This document shows positions 52,264-60,723 of a stretch of 64,000 nt of DNA, piece after piece; the first letter of the stretch is position 1, and every line of letters starts with the position of its first letter. This DNA is from Chitinophaga solisilvae. Lineage in GTDB: Bacteria; Bacteroidota; Bacteroidia; Chitinophagales; Chitinophagaceae. The stretch spans positions 248,692-312,691 of the forward strand of contig NZ_JAABOK010000005.1 of the NCBI RefSeq assembly GCF_009928525.1. Direction: 5' to 3'. Made by a program: the position numbers and the translations under genes. Below the pieces are notes generated by a model. That model searched no databases, was not told the origin of the DNA, and saw only the letters and a program-made list of their open reading frames with translations.

Positions 52264-53297
52264 TGATGATACCCCGCTATCGCTGGCTTATATGCCTGCT
52301 GTTTGTATTCCAGTATTGTAAACAACCTGCTCCCCGGCAGGTAACACCTGCATTCTATTACTGGAAACAGGCATGGACGGGCAATGGTGCTGAAACCAGG
52401 TACCTGCGCCAGCTTCCGGCCAAAAAATTATATATCAAAATGTTTGACGTTGTACAGGAAGAGGTGAGCAGGAAACCTGTACCCGTAGCCATATTTAAGC
52501 AGCTGGCCCCCTTGCCGGACAGTGTGGACATTATCCCGGTGATCTTTTTAATGAATAACATCTGGGAAGCGCCTGATACTGCGCTTGCAGCCAATGCTGC
52601 CCGCCTGCTGGAGCAACTGTGCGCCGGTATCCCGCCGCAACGCATCCCGGAGATACAGATAGACTGCGACTGGACCAAAACCAGCCGTGACCAGTATTTC
52701 CACTTTCTGCAGCAACTGCCGCAGCAACCGTTTTTCCGGCAACGCAAAATATCTGCCACTATCCGTATGCACCAGGTAAAGTTTACGACCAGCAGCGGCA
52801 TACCACCGGTAGATAAAGGACTGCTCATGTGCTATAATATGGGCGACCTGCGGAAAGCCGGCGATCATAATTCTATCCTGGAACCGGCCACCGTACAGGC
52901 GTACATCGGGCAGCAACGGGTTGCTGAATATCCCGTACCTTTGGATATAGCTTTACCACTTTTCGATTGGAGTGTGTTGTTCGATAAAGGCCGGTACGAA
53001 GGTATCCTGCGGAATGCAGGAATGCAGGAACTCAGCGATACCTCTTTGTTTGCACACAGCGGCAAACTGTTGTACACGGTCAGGAAAGATAGCCTGCTTA
53101 ACGGCTACCCCCTTAAAAAAGGCCAGGTAATACGACGGGAAACCACTACCAGCCAAGCACTGGAAGCCGTGGCCCGCCTGGTGGCCGCACAGCGGCAGGC
53201 TTATGATCCGGTTGTCATATTTTACCATTTAGATTCAGTAACCCTTCATAATTATCCTCCGGATGAACTACAAAAAATTTATCGTCTTTTTAATTAG
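52263..53297 (+). CDS. Putative lipoprotein with a TIM-barrel-like domain (DUF3142-like), function unknown
   Basis: 344 residues starting at the ATG that overlaps the trmH stop (TAATG). The signal ends FQYC (Cys19), an acceptable Bacteroidota lipobox. The body alternates strands and helices like a TIM barrel: 'LYIKMFDVV', 'VDIIPVIFLMNNIWE', 'IQIDCDWTKTSRDQYFHFLQ', 'ISATIRMHQVKF' and 'PPVDKGLLMCYNMGD'. This is reminiscent of DUF3142, but I am not certain. The conserved acids (DCDW) resemble a glycoside-hydrolase-like site. Its 3' end overlaps the next gene by 35 bp, a strong hint of coupled translation and joint function. Confidence 0.65.
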   Translation: MMIPRYRWLICLLFVFQYCKQPAPRQVTPAFYYWKQAWTGNGAETRYLRQLPAKKLYIKMFDVVQEEVSRKPVPVAIFKQLAPLPDSVDIIPVIFLMNNIWEAPDTALAANAARLLEQLCAGIPPQRIPEIQIDCDWTKTSRDQYFHFLQQLPQQPFFRQRKISATIRMHQVKFTTSSGIPPVDKGLLMCYNMGDLRKAGDHNSILEPATVQAYIGQQRVAEYPVPLDIALPLFDWSVLFDKGRYEGILRNAGMQELSDTSLFAHSGKLLYTVRKDSLLNGYPLKKGQVIRRETTTSQALEAVARLVAAQRQAYDPVVIFYHLDSVTLHNYPPDELQKIYRLFN

Positions 53298-55578
53298 TTG
53301 TTGTGTGGCATTATTCGGCAATGTGATCTATACATTGTCCTGTGGTCCGGAGCCGGACCCTTATGACTATTACGTTTCCTTCTTCAATCCCTATCCGAAA
53401 GGCGCAGGGTACGAACCATTCTACTATACCTCGCTCAGCGTTTTCTATGATGATCCTACCCCATCGGAAGAAACAGCCAATGTTGCCGACTGGCAGCAGT
53501 TTACCGGCAGTAAGGTAACGGCAAAGGATATACGGGAATATATTTATACCTATCCCGTTGCCGTGATGTCCGGTGTGGCATTGAACAGCAGCGTGCCTGA
53601 CAGCGTACGCCGCAACACCTTTACGAAGTTCCTGCAGGATGGCGGCAATCAGGAAGCTGCAAGATATCTGCTGTTTGCCAAAACCTGTGAGCCGGCGGTA
53701 GTCAACGCTGACCCCTGGTCTGTGCCGGAGCGGGATATTACCAGGATGAAGGCGCTGCAGCAGGAAGGACTGGAATTGTACAGCAAGACAAAAAACAAGG
53801 ATATCCGCGACCGTTACGCATTTCAGCTGATACGCCTGCAGCATTACATGCGTCAGTACAGGGAGGCGATAGCTTCTTTTGATGAGATGTTCGGTAAGAA
53901 AACAGGATCTTCCCTGGTGTATTATAAGTCGCTCTCGCTGAAAGCGGGCGCACTCCAGCACCTGCGCGATACGGTACAAAGTGCCTATCTTTTCTCCAGC
54001 GTATTTGAAAAGGCCCCCTCCCTGCGTATCAGCAGTATCACCAGTATGAGATGGGGTAATGCGCCTGCCAGCGCGGTATACGCCTTGTGTAAGGATAACA
54101 GCGAGAAAGCCAATTTAGCTGCTATCTATGGCTTCAATAACAGTGAACCTGATATGAAACCGCTGAAGGAAGCATACGATTATGATCCCTCTTCTCCTGC
54201 ATTAAGTGTACTGCTGGGAAGAGAAATCAATAAGCTGGAAAGCAGTTTCCTCAATGAAACCATTTCGCCGATGACAGATTCCGCCGGTATGGCCGCTCTC
54301 GTAAAGCTGTCGCCGGAAATGACCACCATGGCCAATACACGGATAAAGCCCATGATCCGGTGGATGAACACGGTGATCGATAAAGGTAAGGTGCGGGATA
54401 TTGACATGTGGAAGGTATCCGCTGCTTACCTCTCCTATATGTGCCGCGATTATGCTGCCGCCAGGAAAGCGCTGGACAATGCACGGGTAAAGGATCCGGA
54501 GAGCAGGGATCAGTGGGAAGTGGTTAACCTGCTTGTGAATATTAATGAGCAGAAAACCATTGACAAGGATTTTGAAGATAAGTTGCTGTCATCTTTCAGA
54601 TGGCTGGACGGTAAGATGGGCAAGCTGGGAGCAGACGAATGGTATACTTCCAGCCGCACCATGTTCTACAATAAAGTTTACCGTAACCTGTTGCTTTCTA
54701 TACTGGCGCCGCGTTATCACCAACAGGGCAACCTGACAAAGGAAGCGTTGGTGCGTGGCCGTTGTGACTCCCTGCATCTGTATGGGTATCAGTGGTACCT
54801 GGATCTGTCGGCCAGGGACCAGGTAAGAAACGAAATGTCTTCCGCTGAGCTGCTGAAGCTGAACGATTTCTTCCTTTCATCTTCCAAAACACCGTATGAA
54901 AACTATCTGACGGGCTTCTTCCCGAAAAATATTGATATTAACAATACCATCGGTGTAAGCTATCTGCGGGTACATGATTTTCAGAATGCCCGTGACTGGT
55001 TTAAGAAAACCCGTAGCCAGGAAATATCTTACCAGGTATTCCAGGACCAGCTGCAGGACTTCGGATATGATACGGCAGATGCCAGACATCCCAGAAGTAT
55101 CAGCCAGCTGCAGTTCTGCGAGCGTATGATACAGTTGCAGGAAAAGATGAAAATCACGCCCGTTCCCGCAAAAGTATTTTACGATTATGCGACGGCGTTA
55201 TTCAACATCAGCTATTACGGTAAAACCTGGGGCTTTGTGAAAGATCACAGGCCTACGTACCTGTGGTATACTGCTGCCAGCGACAGGCATCCCTTTGAGA
55301 AGCAGTACTTTGGGTGCTATGCGGCAGAGAGCTATTATCTGAAGGCTGCACAGGCCGCCACGGATAACGAGTTCAGGGCCAGATGCTTTTTTATGGCAGC
55401 CCGTTGCTCACAGAAGCACACGCCTCCGAGCGATGATGAACAAAAGTATTATTCCGCGTTGGTGCATAACCGTTATTTCCCGGTGTTGAAAAGCAACTAC
55501 GGTCAGACGCAGTTCTACAGAAGCGTTTACGGCCAGTGCAGCTATCTGCGTGATTATGTGAAATCGCTGAAGAAATAG
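53263..55578 (+). CDS. Large putative lipoprotein, repeat-helical, function unknown
   Basis: 771 residues with signal MNYKKFIVFLISCCVALFGN and a lipobox-like TLSC (Cys27), followed by the notable 'GPEPDPYDYYVSFFNPYPKG'. The ATG at 53263 lies inside the previous gene; the signal peptide that begins there supports this start despite the 35-bp overlap. The rest is helical with TPR-like units such as 'YAAARKALDNARVKDPESRD' and 'FQNARDWFKKTRSQEISYQV'. No enzyme motif is visible. It is probably exposed in the periplasm or on the surface, working with the upstream lipoprotein. Its stop codon abuts the convergent permease gene. Confidence 0.7.
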   Translation: MNYKKFIVFLISCCVALFGNVIYTLSCGPEPDPYDYYVSFFNPYPKGAGYEPFYYTSLSVFYDDPTPSEETANVADWQQFTGSKVTAKDIREYIYTYPVAVMSGVALNSSVPDSVRRNTFTKFLQDGGNQEAARYLLFAKTCEPAVVNADPWSVPERDITRMKALQQEGLELYSKTKNKDIRDRYAFQLIRLQHYMRQYREAIASFDEMFGKKTGSSLVYYKSLSLKAGALQHLRDTVQSAYLFSSVFEKAPSLRISSITSMRWGNAPASAVYALCKDNSEKANLAAIYGFNNSEPDMKPLKEAYDYDPSSPALSVLLGREINKLESSFLNETISPMTDSAGMAALVKLSPEMTTMANTRIKPMIRWMNTVIDKGKVRDIDMWKVSAAYLSYMCRDYAAARKALDNARVKDPESRDQWEVVNLLVNINEQKTIDKDFEDKLLSSFRWLDGKMGKLGADEWYTSSRTMFYNKVYRNLLLSILAPRYHQQGNLTKEALVRGRCDSLHLYGYQWYLDLSARDQVRNEMSSAELLKLNDFFLSSSKTPYENYLTGFFPKNIDINNTIGVSYLRVHDFQNARDWFKKTRSQEISYQVFQDQLQDFGYDTADARHPRSISQLQFCERMIQLQEKMKITPVPAKVFYDYATALFNISYYGKTWGFVKDHRPTYLWYTAASDRHPFEKQYFGCYAAESYYLKAAQAATDNEFRARCFFMAARCSQKHTPPSDDEQKYYSALVHNRYFPVLKSNYGQTQFYRSVYGQCSYLRDYVKSLKK

Positions 55579-56814
55579 TTATTTAAACTGAATAGCCTTT
55601 ACGGGTGTAATCCTCCTGATGATCAATGATGGAATCAGCAATACGGCCAGGCATATGGCAATGGTGCCCAGGTTGATCATCAGGACTTCCACCCAGTTGA
55701 TGGAAATGGCTGCCACAGACATGTAATAGGACTCTTCCGGCAGTTTGAACAGGCCGGTGCTCTGTTGCAGGAATGCGATACCGAGGCCGAAGAAGTCGCC
55801 GATCAGTACCCCCATCAGAATAATATATCCGGCCTGGAGTACAAATACCTGCTGAATCTTCCAGTCGCGCATCCCCAGGGCTTTGAGAATACCCACCATA
55901 TTGGTACGTTCGAGTATCAGGATGAGGATAGCGGTAATCATATTGATAACAGCCACAATTGTCATGATAACAATAATGATAAGTTCATTCTGGTTCTGCA
56001 GCTGCAGCCAGTCGAATATATTGGGGTAAATATCACGGATGGTGCGGGTGAACAGCTGATCGGGCAGGATGGTATTATCGATGATGCGGGCAGTGGTATC
56101 CATTTTATGATAATCCTGCAGGGTGACTTCATAGCCGCCTACTTCTGTCTGATCCCAGCCGCTGAGTTTGCGGATAAGATTGAGATCGCCGATGACATAG
56201 GTTTTATCGTATTCCTCTATGCCGGTTTTATAGATGCCGGCTACCAGCAGCTTACGCGCCCGGGGAGGCAATCCGCCGCCCTGGATGAAATAGATAATCA
56301 CTTTATCATTGGCTTTCACCTGTAGTTCCTGCGCCATCGTAGCAGAGATCATGATTTCTGACGTATAGGCGGTATCGCTGAAGGCAATGGGCCTGCCGGT
56401 TTGTAAGAACTGCTGCAGCTGGGGCCAGTCGTAGTTTTTGTCTACCCCTTTGAAGATAATACCGTCTATTTCCTTTTCAGACTTGATAATAGCGGATTTG
56501 GTAGCATAATTGCTGACTGTTTTAACACCCGGAATCAGTTTAATACTATCGATGAGGGTAGGGCTGGAGGCAAAGGGAATTTCTTCTGTGAGCGGGCCTG
56601 CATTTGGCTGGTACTGGTTTACATGGAGATGCCCCCAGAAGCTGAAAATCTTTTGCTGGATTACCTGCTGAAAGCCGTTTACCAGCGCTGTTGCCAGTAT
56701 CATTACCGCTACGCTTACCGCAGTTGCGGCCACCGCAATGTTGATAATGAACTTTGAAAAAGAGGAGGCCTTGTTAAAAGCAATCCTTCTGGCAATAAAA
56801 GAAGATAATTCCAT
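55579..56814 (-). CDS. FtsX-like ABC permease (LolC/LolE type)
   Basis: 411-residue inner-membrane permease with four helices: one near 20-47 ('FIINIAVAATAVSVAVMILA') and three in the C-terminal FtsX domain (~280-305, ~325-355, ~375-400). The first segment 'FIARRIAFNKASSFSKFIIN' and the large periplasmic MacB-like domain between helices 1 and 2 fit the lipoprotein-releasing LolC/E group. 'MVGILKALGMRDWKIQQVFV' is the coupling helix that contacts the ATPase. No ATPase gene (LolD type) is adjacent. Monocistronic with a candidate TACATTTG box. Confidence 0.88.
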   Translation of the reverse strand: MELSSFIARRIAFNKASSFSKFIINIAVAATAVSVAVMILATALVNGFQQVIQQKIFSFWGHLHVNQYQPNAGPLTEEIPFASSPTLIDSIKLIPGVKTVSNYATKSAIIKSEKEIDGIIFKGVDKNYDWPQLQQFLQTGRPIAFSDTAYTSEIMISATMAQELQVKANDKVIIYFIQGGGLPPRARKLLVAGIYKTGIEEYDKTYVIGDLNLIRKLSGWDQTEVGGYEVTLQDYHKMDTTARIIDNTILPDQLFTRTIRDIYPNIFDWLQLQNQNELIIIVIMTIVAVINMITAILILILERTNMVGILKALGMRDWKIQQVFVLQAGYIILMGVLIGDFFGLGIAFLQQSTGLFKLPEESYYMSVAAISINWVEVLMINLGTIAICLAVLLIPSLIIRRITPVKAIQFK

Positions 56815-56843
56815 TTACGAATTTTGTGATTCCCTGATAAAGG

Positions 56844-56851
56844 CAAATGTA
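56844..56851 (-). promoter_or_regulatory. Candidate promoter of the LolC/E-like gene
   Basis: TACATTTG on the minus strand fits TAnnTTTG, 29 nt upstream of the start codon. The -33 element is not clear. Confidence 0.45.
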
Positions 56852-56916
56852 TCGGTAAATTACAAAATTCGGAAATCGGCAAATAGTTGTAAATTGAATA
56901 TCATCAAATAGCCAGT

Positions 56917-58206
56917 ATGCGTACAGCATTTCTTTTCCTGATGGTCACTGTGCAGTTCCTGTTGATTAACAGGGCTTCCGCGCAGGTGAATGTCATCACA
57001 CCGGACCACATTTATTTCAACAATATCAGATCCGTCAAATTCAACCAGCTCGGAGATCCGTTGAGTATGCCCATGTATACTGTTGGCAGCGGGGAGAAGC
57101 TGGAGCTGTCTTTTGATGATATGGATAATGATGTGAAGAACTACTATTATTCATTTATTCTCTGTAATGCAGACTGGACACCGGCTCCGGTGAACCAGTT
57201 TGATTACATGCGGGGCTTCTCGGAAACGCGTATACTGAATTACCGTATGTCCAGTGTAGCGCTGCAGCGATATACGCATTACAGCGTACAGCTGCCGGGT
57301 ACGAACAGTTACCCGGTGAAATCAGGCAACTACCTGCTGAAAGTGTATCTGGACAGCGATACCACGCAGCTGGCCTTTACCCGCCGCATGTTTGTAGTGG
57401 AGAATAAAGCGGGTATCAGTGGTTTTATTCAGCAGCCGGTGAGTCCCAAATTGTTCCGTACCCACCAGAAAGTCAATTTCGAGGTAAATACAGGCTCCCT
57501 GAATATCCAGAACCCTTTTGATCAGATAAAGGTGGTGGTTTTGCAGAACTACCGCTGGGACAATGCGCTGACCAACCTGCGGCCGCAATTCATCAACGGC
57601 AATATCATGAAATATAATGCGGAACTGAATTGCGTAGTCCCCGCCGGTAAAGAGTTCCGCTGGATTGATCTGCGCAGCTTCCGGCTTCAGACAGAAAGGG
57701 TACAGCGATCGGAATACCACAGCAACAGCACCGATGTGTTTGCCGTTCCTGACGTAGAAAGATCTACCAGGGTATACCAGTTCATCAAAGATATCAACGG
57801 CAAATATTACCTGGCCACAATGGATGGCTATGATCCTAACTTTGAAGGTGATTATGCCTCCGTACATTTTTCATTTGTAGCACCGGAACCTTATGCCGGC
57901 TATGATATGTATATTTTCGGAGAGATGACCGACTATGAACTGAACGATAAAAGCCGGCTTGCCTACAACGCTGCCAGCAGGGCATATGAAGGTACTTTAT
58001 TCCTGAAACAGGGCTATTATAACTACATCTACGGCCTGGTAGACAAAACCGTTCCCAACGCCGGATTCAATACAGAACTGACCGAAGGCAACTACTGGGA
58101 AACTGAAAATAACTATACGATACTGCTGTACTTCCGTCCCCTCGGCGGAAGAGCAGATGAACTTGTTTCGAATATTACGCTGAATTCTATTCTAAACCGA
58201 AAATGA
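56917..58206 (+). CDS. DUF5103 protein, type IX secretion system plug
   Basis: 429 residues with a signal peptide (MRTAFLFLMVTVQFLLINRA, cleaved near ASAQ). The sequence 'VITPDHIYFNNIRSVKFNQL', 'SFDDMDNDVKNYYYSFILCN', 'FDYMRGFSETRILNYRMS' and 'TEGNYWETENNYTILLYFRP' is that of DUF5103. A member of this family is the Plug protein that closes the SprA pore of the type IX secretion system in gliding Bacteroidota. It is beta-rich and should sit on the periplasmic side of the outer membrane. Single gene, followed by a family A palindrome. Confidence 0.88.
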   Translation: MRTAFLFLMVTVQFLLINRASAQVNVITPDHIYFNNIRSVKFNQLGDPLSMPMYTVGSGEKLELSFDDMDNDVKNYYYSFILCNADWTPAPVNQFDYMRGFSETRILNYRMSSVALQRYTHYSVQLPGTNSYPVKSGNYLLKVYLDSDTTQLAFTRRMFVVENKAGISGFIQQPVSPKLFRTHQKVNFEVNTGSLNIQNPFDQIKVVVLQNYRWDNALTNLRPQFINGNIMKYNAELNCVVPAGKEFRWIDLRSFRLQTERVQRSEYHSNSTDVFAVPDVERSTRVYQFIKDINGKYYLATMDGYDPNFEGDYASVHFSFVAPEPYAGYDMYIFGEMTDYELNDKSRLAYNAASRAYEGTLFLKQGYYNYIYGLVDKTVPNAGFNTELTEGNYWETENNYTILLYFRPLGGRADELVSNITLNSILNRK

Positions 58207-58215
58207 TTTTGACTT

Positions 58216-58348
58216 CGAATTACGAATGCAGAAGCGAAGATGTAAACGAAGATTAATGGGGATAACTACTAAGTATCTCTTTTAATCTTCGTTTACATCT
58301 TCGCTTCTGCATTCGTAATTCGCAATTCGCAATTCGCAATTCGTAATT
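58216..58348. repeat. Family A word-iterated palindrome, copy 4
   Basis: Perfect 40-bp arms (58216-58255 and 58283-58322) enclose a 27-nt loop; the inner stem holds GCGAAGATGTAAACGAAGA. The right side has three more ATTCGCA/ATTCGTA words (to 58348) that have no partner on the left. It fills the gap between convergent genes. Confidence 0.93.
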
Positions 58349-58351
58349 AAA

Positions 58352-59665
58352 TCAAACCCCTACCGTCTGTCTGAGTTTCACAATATTCGCGGCGCCGCGC
58401 TTAATAATAATACGTGTGCCTCTTTCGTAGGTGAAGTAGCGGTAGAACCAGTTGATGAAAACGACCAGTTTATTTCTGAAGCCGAGGAGGCTCATGAGGT
58501 GAACGATCATCCAGACGATCCAGGCGAAATAGCCGCTGAGGCGCATATTGGCGAATTCGGCTACGGCTCTGTTACGTCCAATGGTGGCCATGCTGCCAAG
58601 GTCTTTGTAATGGAAGCCTTTCAGTGGTTTGTTTTCCAGTGTCAGGTGGAGGTTGTGGGCTACGTTTTTTCCCTGCTGAATGGCTACCTGCGCCACCATG
58701 GGGTAACCTTTGGGAAACCGCTGGTCGTTGGTCATCTGAGCGATGTCGCCGATGGCGAAGACGTTTTCGTAACCTTTCACCTGGTTGAATTCATTCACAA
58801 GAATACGGCCGTTAGGCAGTAAGATGTCCTGGGAGAGCCCTTTTACAGGTTCTCCTTTTACGCCGGCAGACCACAGGAGAGATTGTGTTTTGATGGTTTC
58901 TCCGGTGCTGAGGGTGATGGTATGGCCATCGTATTCTTTTACGCCGGTGTTAAGCAATACCCGTACGCCCAGTTCCTGCAGTGCTTCCTGTGTTTTCTGT
59001 GATGTTTTTTCACTGAAGGAGGCCAGCAGTTTCGGACCTGCTTCAATAAGGTAAACGTTCATGAGTGCTTGCGGGATGCTGGGATAATCTTTAGGCATAA
59101 TGTATTTGCGCAGTTCCGCAAAAGCGCCTGCCAGCTCCACACCGGTGGGGCCGCCGCCAACCATGACGAAGTTGAGTTTAGGTTTTATTTCTTCCGGATC
59201 TGTGAGCAGCAGGCTTTCTTCAAACTGTTTCACCACATAATTCCTTATCTGCACTGCTTCAATCAAGGATTTCATACCGATGGCATTTTCTGCGATAGGC
59301 TTGTTACCAAAGAAGTTGGTATTGCTGCCGGTGGCGAAGATGAGGTAGTCGTATTTGATTTCGCCGATACCGGTTTCCAGGGTATTTTCTGTTGCGCGTA
59401 AGCCGGTAACTTCCGCCATGCGTATGACAATGTTCTTTTGCTTTCTGAAGATGCCGCGCAGCGGAAAGGCGATGCTGTCAGGTTCCAGTCCTGCTGTGGA
59501 TACCTGGTATAGCAGGGGTTGAAAAAGGTGATAATTATTCCTGTCGAGCAATACCACCTGTACGGGGGCGTGCTTGAGCTGTTTGGCCAGGTTAATACCT
59601 CCAAATCCTCCTCCTACAATAACTACGCGTGGTTTCGTTGTCGCCGGAATGTTGGGCTGAATCAT
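58352..59665 (-). CDS. ndh: Type II NADH:quinone oxidoreductase (NDH-2)
   Basis: 437-residue FAD enzyme that passes electrons from NADH to quinone without pumping protons. FAD-binding 'RVVIVGGGFGGINLAKQL' at the N-terminus, 'NNYHLFQPLLYQVSTAGLEP' (the quinone/flavin-site signature of NDH-2), NADH-binding 'FVMVGGGPTGVELAGAFAEL', and FAD 'VFAIGDIAQ' are all present. A C-terminal hydrophobic stretch ('FAWIVWMIVHLMSLLGFRN') anchors it to the inner membrane. Full length. It is convergent with the DUF5103 gene across a family A palindrome. Confidence 0.93.
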   Translation of the reverse strand: MIQPNIPATTKPRVVIVGGGFGGINLAKQLKHAPVQVVLLDRNNYHLFQPLLYQVSTAGLEPDSIAFPLRGIFRKQKNIVIRMAEVTGLRATENTLETGIGEIKYDYLIFATGSNTNFFGNKPIAENAIGMKSLIEAVQIRNYVVKQFEESLLLTDPEEIKPKLNFVMVGGGPTGVELAGAFAELRKYIMPKDYPSIPQALMNVYLIEAGPKLLASFSEKTSQKTQEALQELGVRVLLNTGVKEYDGHTITLSTGETIKTQSLLWSAGVKGEPVKGLSQDILLPNGRILVNEFNQVKGYENVFAIGDIAQMTNDQRFPKGYPMVAQVAIQQGKNVAHNLHLTLENKPLKGFHYKDLGSMATIGRNRAVAEFANMRLSGYFAWIVWMIVHLMSLLGFRNKLVVFINWFYRYFTYERGTRIIIKRGAANIVKLRQTVGV

Positions 59666-59832
59666 AACTCATCTATTTATATTATACAGCAATATGGTTT
59701 CTAGCGCAGATATGACAATCTGTATGAGGCGATTTATCAGCGCCTCCCGTATGCTGTGGTTCGGCAAATGCCATACCGTGCTAATAATTATCAAAGTTAC
59801 GAAACTTTCAGAAAAAAATGAAAATTCATTTC

Positions 59833-59954
59833 ATTTGAGATTTGGTTATTTGAGATTTTGTGCCTGTTCATGATTTTCTCCGGGGACGATAAGATCCAGA
59901 GGGAACTATGATCAGGCACAAAATCTCAAATAATCAAATAATCAAATCTCAAAT
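59833..59954. repeat. Family B palindrome, copy 4 (downstream of glpF)
   Basis: GGTTATTTGAGATTTTGTGC (59844-59863) pairs with GCACAAAATCTCAAATAATC on the right side; the stem continues to CCTG/CAGG. The right side has an extra AATCAAAT unit. It lies between the 3' end of glpF and the start of ndh. Confidence 0.85.
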
Positions 59955-59958
59955 AAAT

Positions 59959-60663
59959 CTAAAGGAAGGTAAAGATAAGAGCGGCTGCTATGCCGCCGAG
60001 TAGCGGGCCGGCGATGGGAACCCATGCGTAGCTCCAGTCGCTGCTGCCTTTGCCGGAAATGGGGAGGAGGGCATGCATGAGGCGTGGACCCAAGTCCCTG
60101 GCAGGATTGATGGCGTAGCCGGTAGGGCCGCCGAGAGAGAGGCCGATGGCCAGTACAACAAAGGCTACAGGTAAAGCATCCAGGGAGCCTATGCCGGTAG
60201 CGGGTTTGGTGATGAAGAGAATAGCCAGGACAAATACGAAGGTGGCCAGCAGTTCAGTGAGAAAATTATACCCCGTATTGCGGATAGCGGGGATGGTGCA
60301 GAATACGCCCAGTTTGCCGGCGGCATCTGATGTGGCATCGAATTGCTTTTTGTAACAGAGCCATACGATAAGGGCGCCGAGCATAGCTCCCAGCAGCTGG
60401 GCTGCTATATATGCGGGCACCAATGCCCAGCTGAAGTCGCCTTTCACGGCCAGCGCCATCGTAACGGCCGGATTGAGGTGTGCGCCGCTGTACTGACCGG
60501 CGCAATATACCCCGATAAATACCGCCATGGCCCATCCCATCGTGATAACAATCCAGCCGCCCTGGTTACCTTTGGAGTTGTTGAGTACAACATTGGCTAC
60601 TACGCCGTCTCCCAATGTGATGATAAAGGCTGTTCCGATTACTTCAGCTAAAAAAGGCGACAT
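59959..60663 (-). CDS. glpF: Glycerol uptake facilitator (aquaglyceroporin)
   Basis: 234-residue channel of the major intrinsic protein family, letting glycerol diffuse across the inner membrane. Six helices and two half-helices with the paired NPA motifs: Asn64 in 'SGAHLNPAVTMAL' and Asn186 in 'TGYAINPARDLGPRLMHA'. The Asp after NPAR (Asp190) is the mark of glycerol-conducting members. It lies 60 bp downstream of glpK on the same strand, so imported glycerol is phosphorylated at once by the partner gene's product. Confidence 0.93.
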   Translation of the reverse strand: MSPFLAEVIGTAFIITLGDGVVANVVLNNSKGNQGGWIVITMGWAMAVFIGVYCAGQYSGAHLNPAVTMALAVKGDFSWALVPAYIAAQLLGAMLGALIVWLCYKKQFDATSDAAGKLGVFCTIPAIRNTGYNFLTELLATFVFVLAILFITKPATGIGSLDALPVAFVVLAIGLSLGGPTGYAINPARDLGPRLMHALLPISGKGSSDWSYAWVPIAGPLLGGIAAALIFTFL

Positions 60664-60673
60664 ATAGATATAA

Positions 60674-60722
60674 TAATTACGGATTACGAATGACGAATTG
60701 CGAATGATGAATGCAGCGGAGG
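60674..60722. repeat. Solitary half of a family A element (glpK-glpF gap)
   Basis: Words ATTACGGATTACGAATGACG and AATTGCGAATGATGAATGCAG, ending GCGGAGGA, match the left arm of family A elements including the GCAGCG core motif. No complementary arm follows before the glpK coding region, so this copy cannot form the palindrome. Confidence 0.75.
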
Positions 60723-60723
60723 A

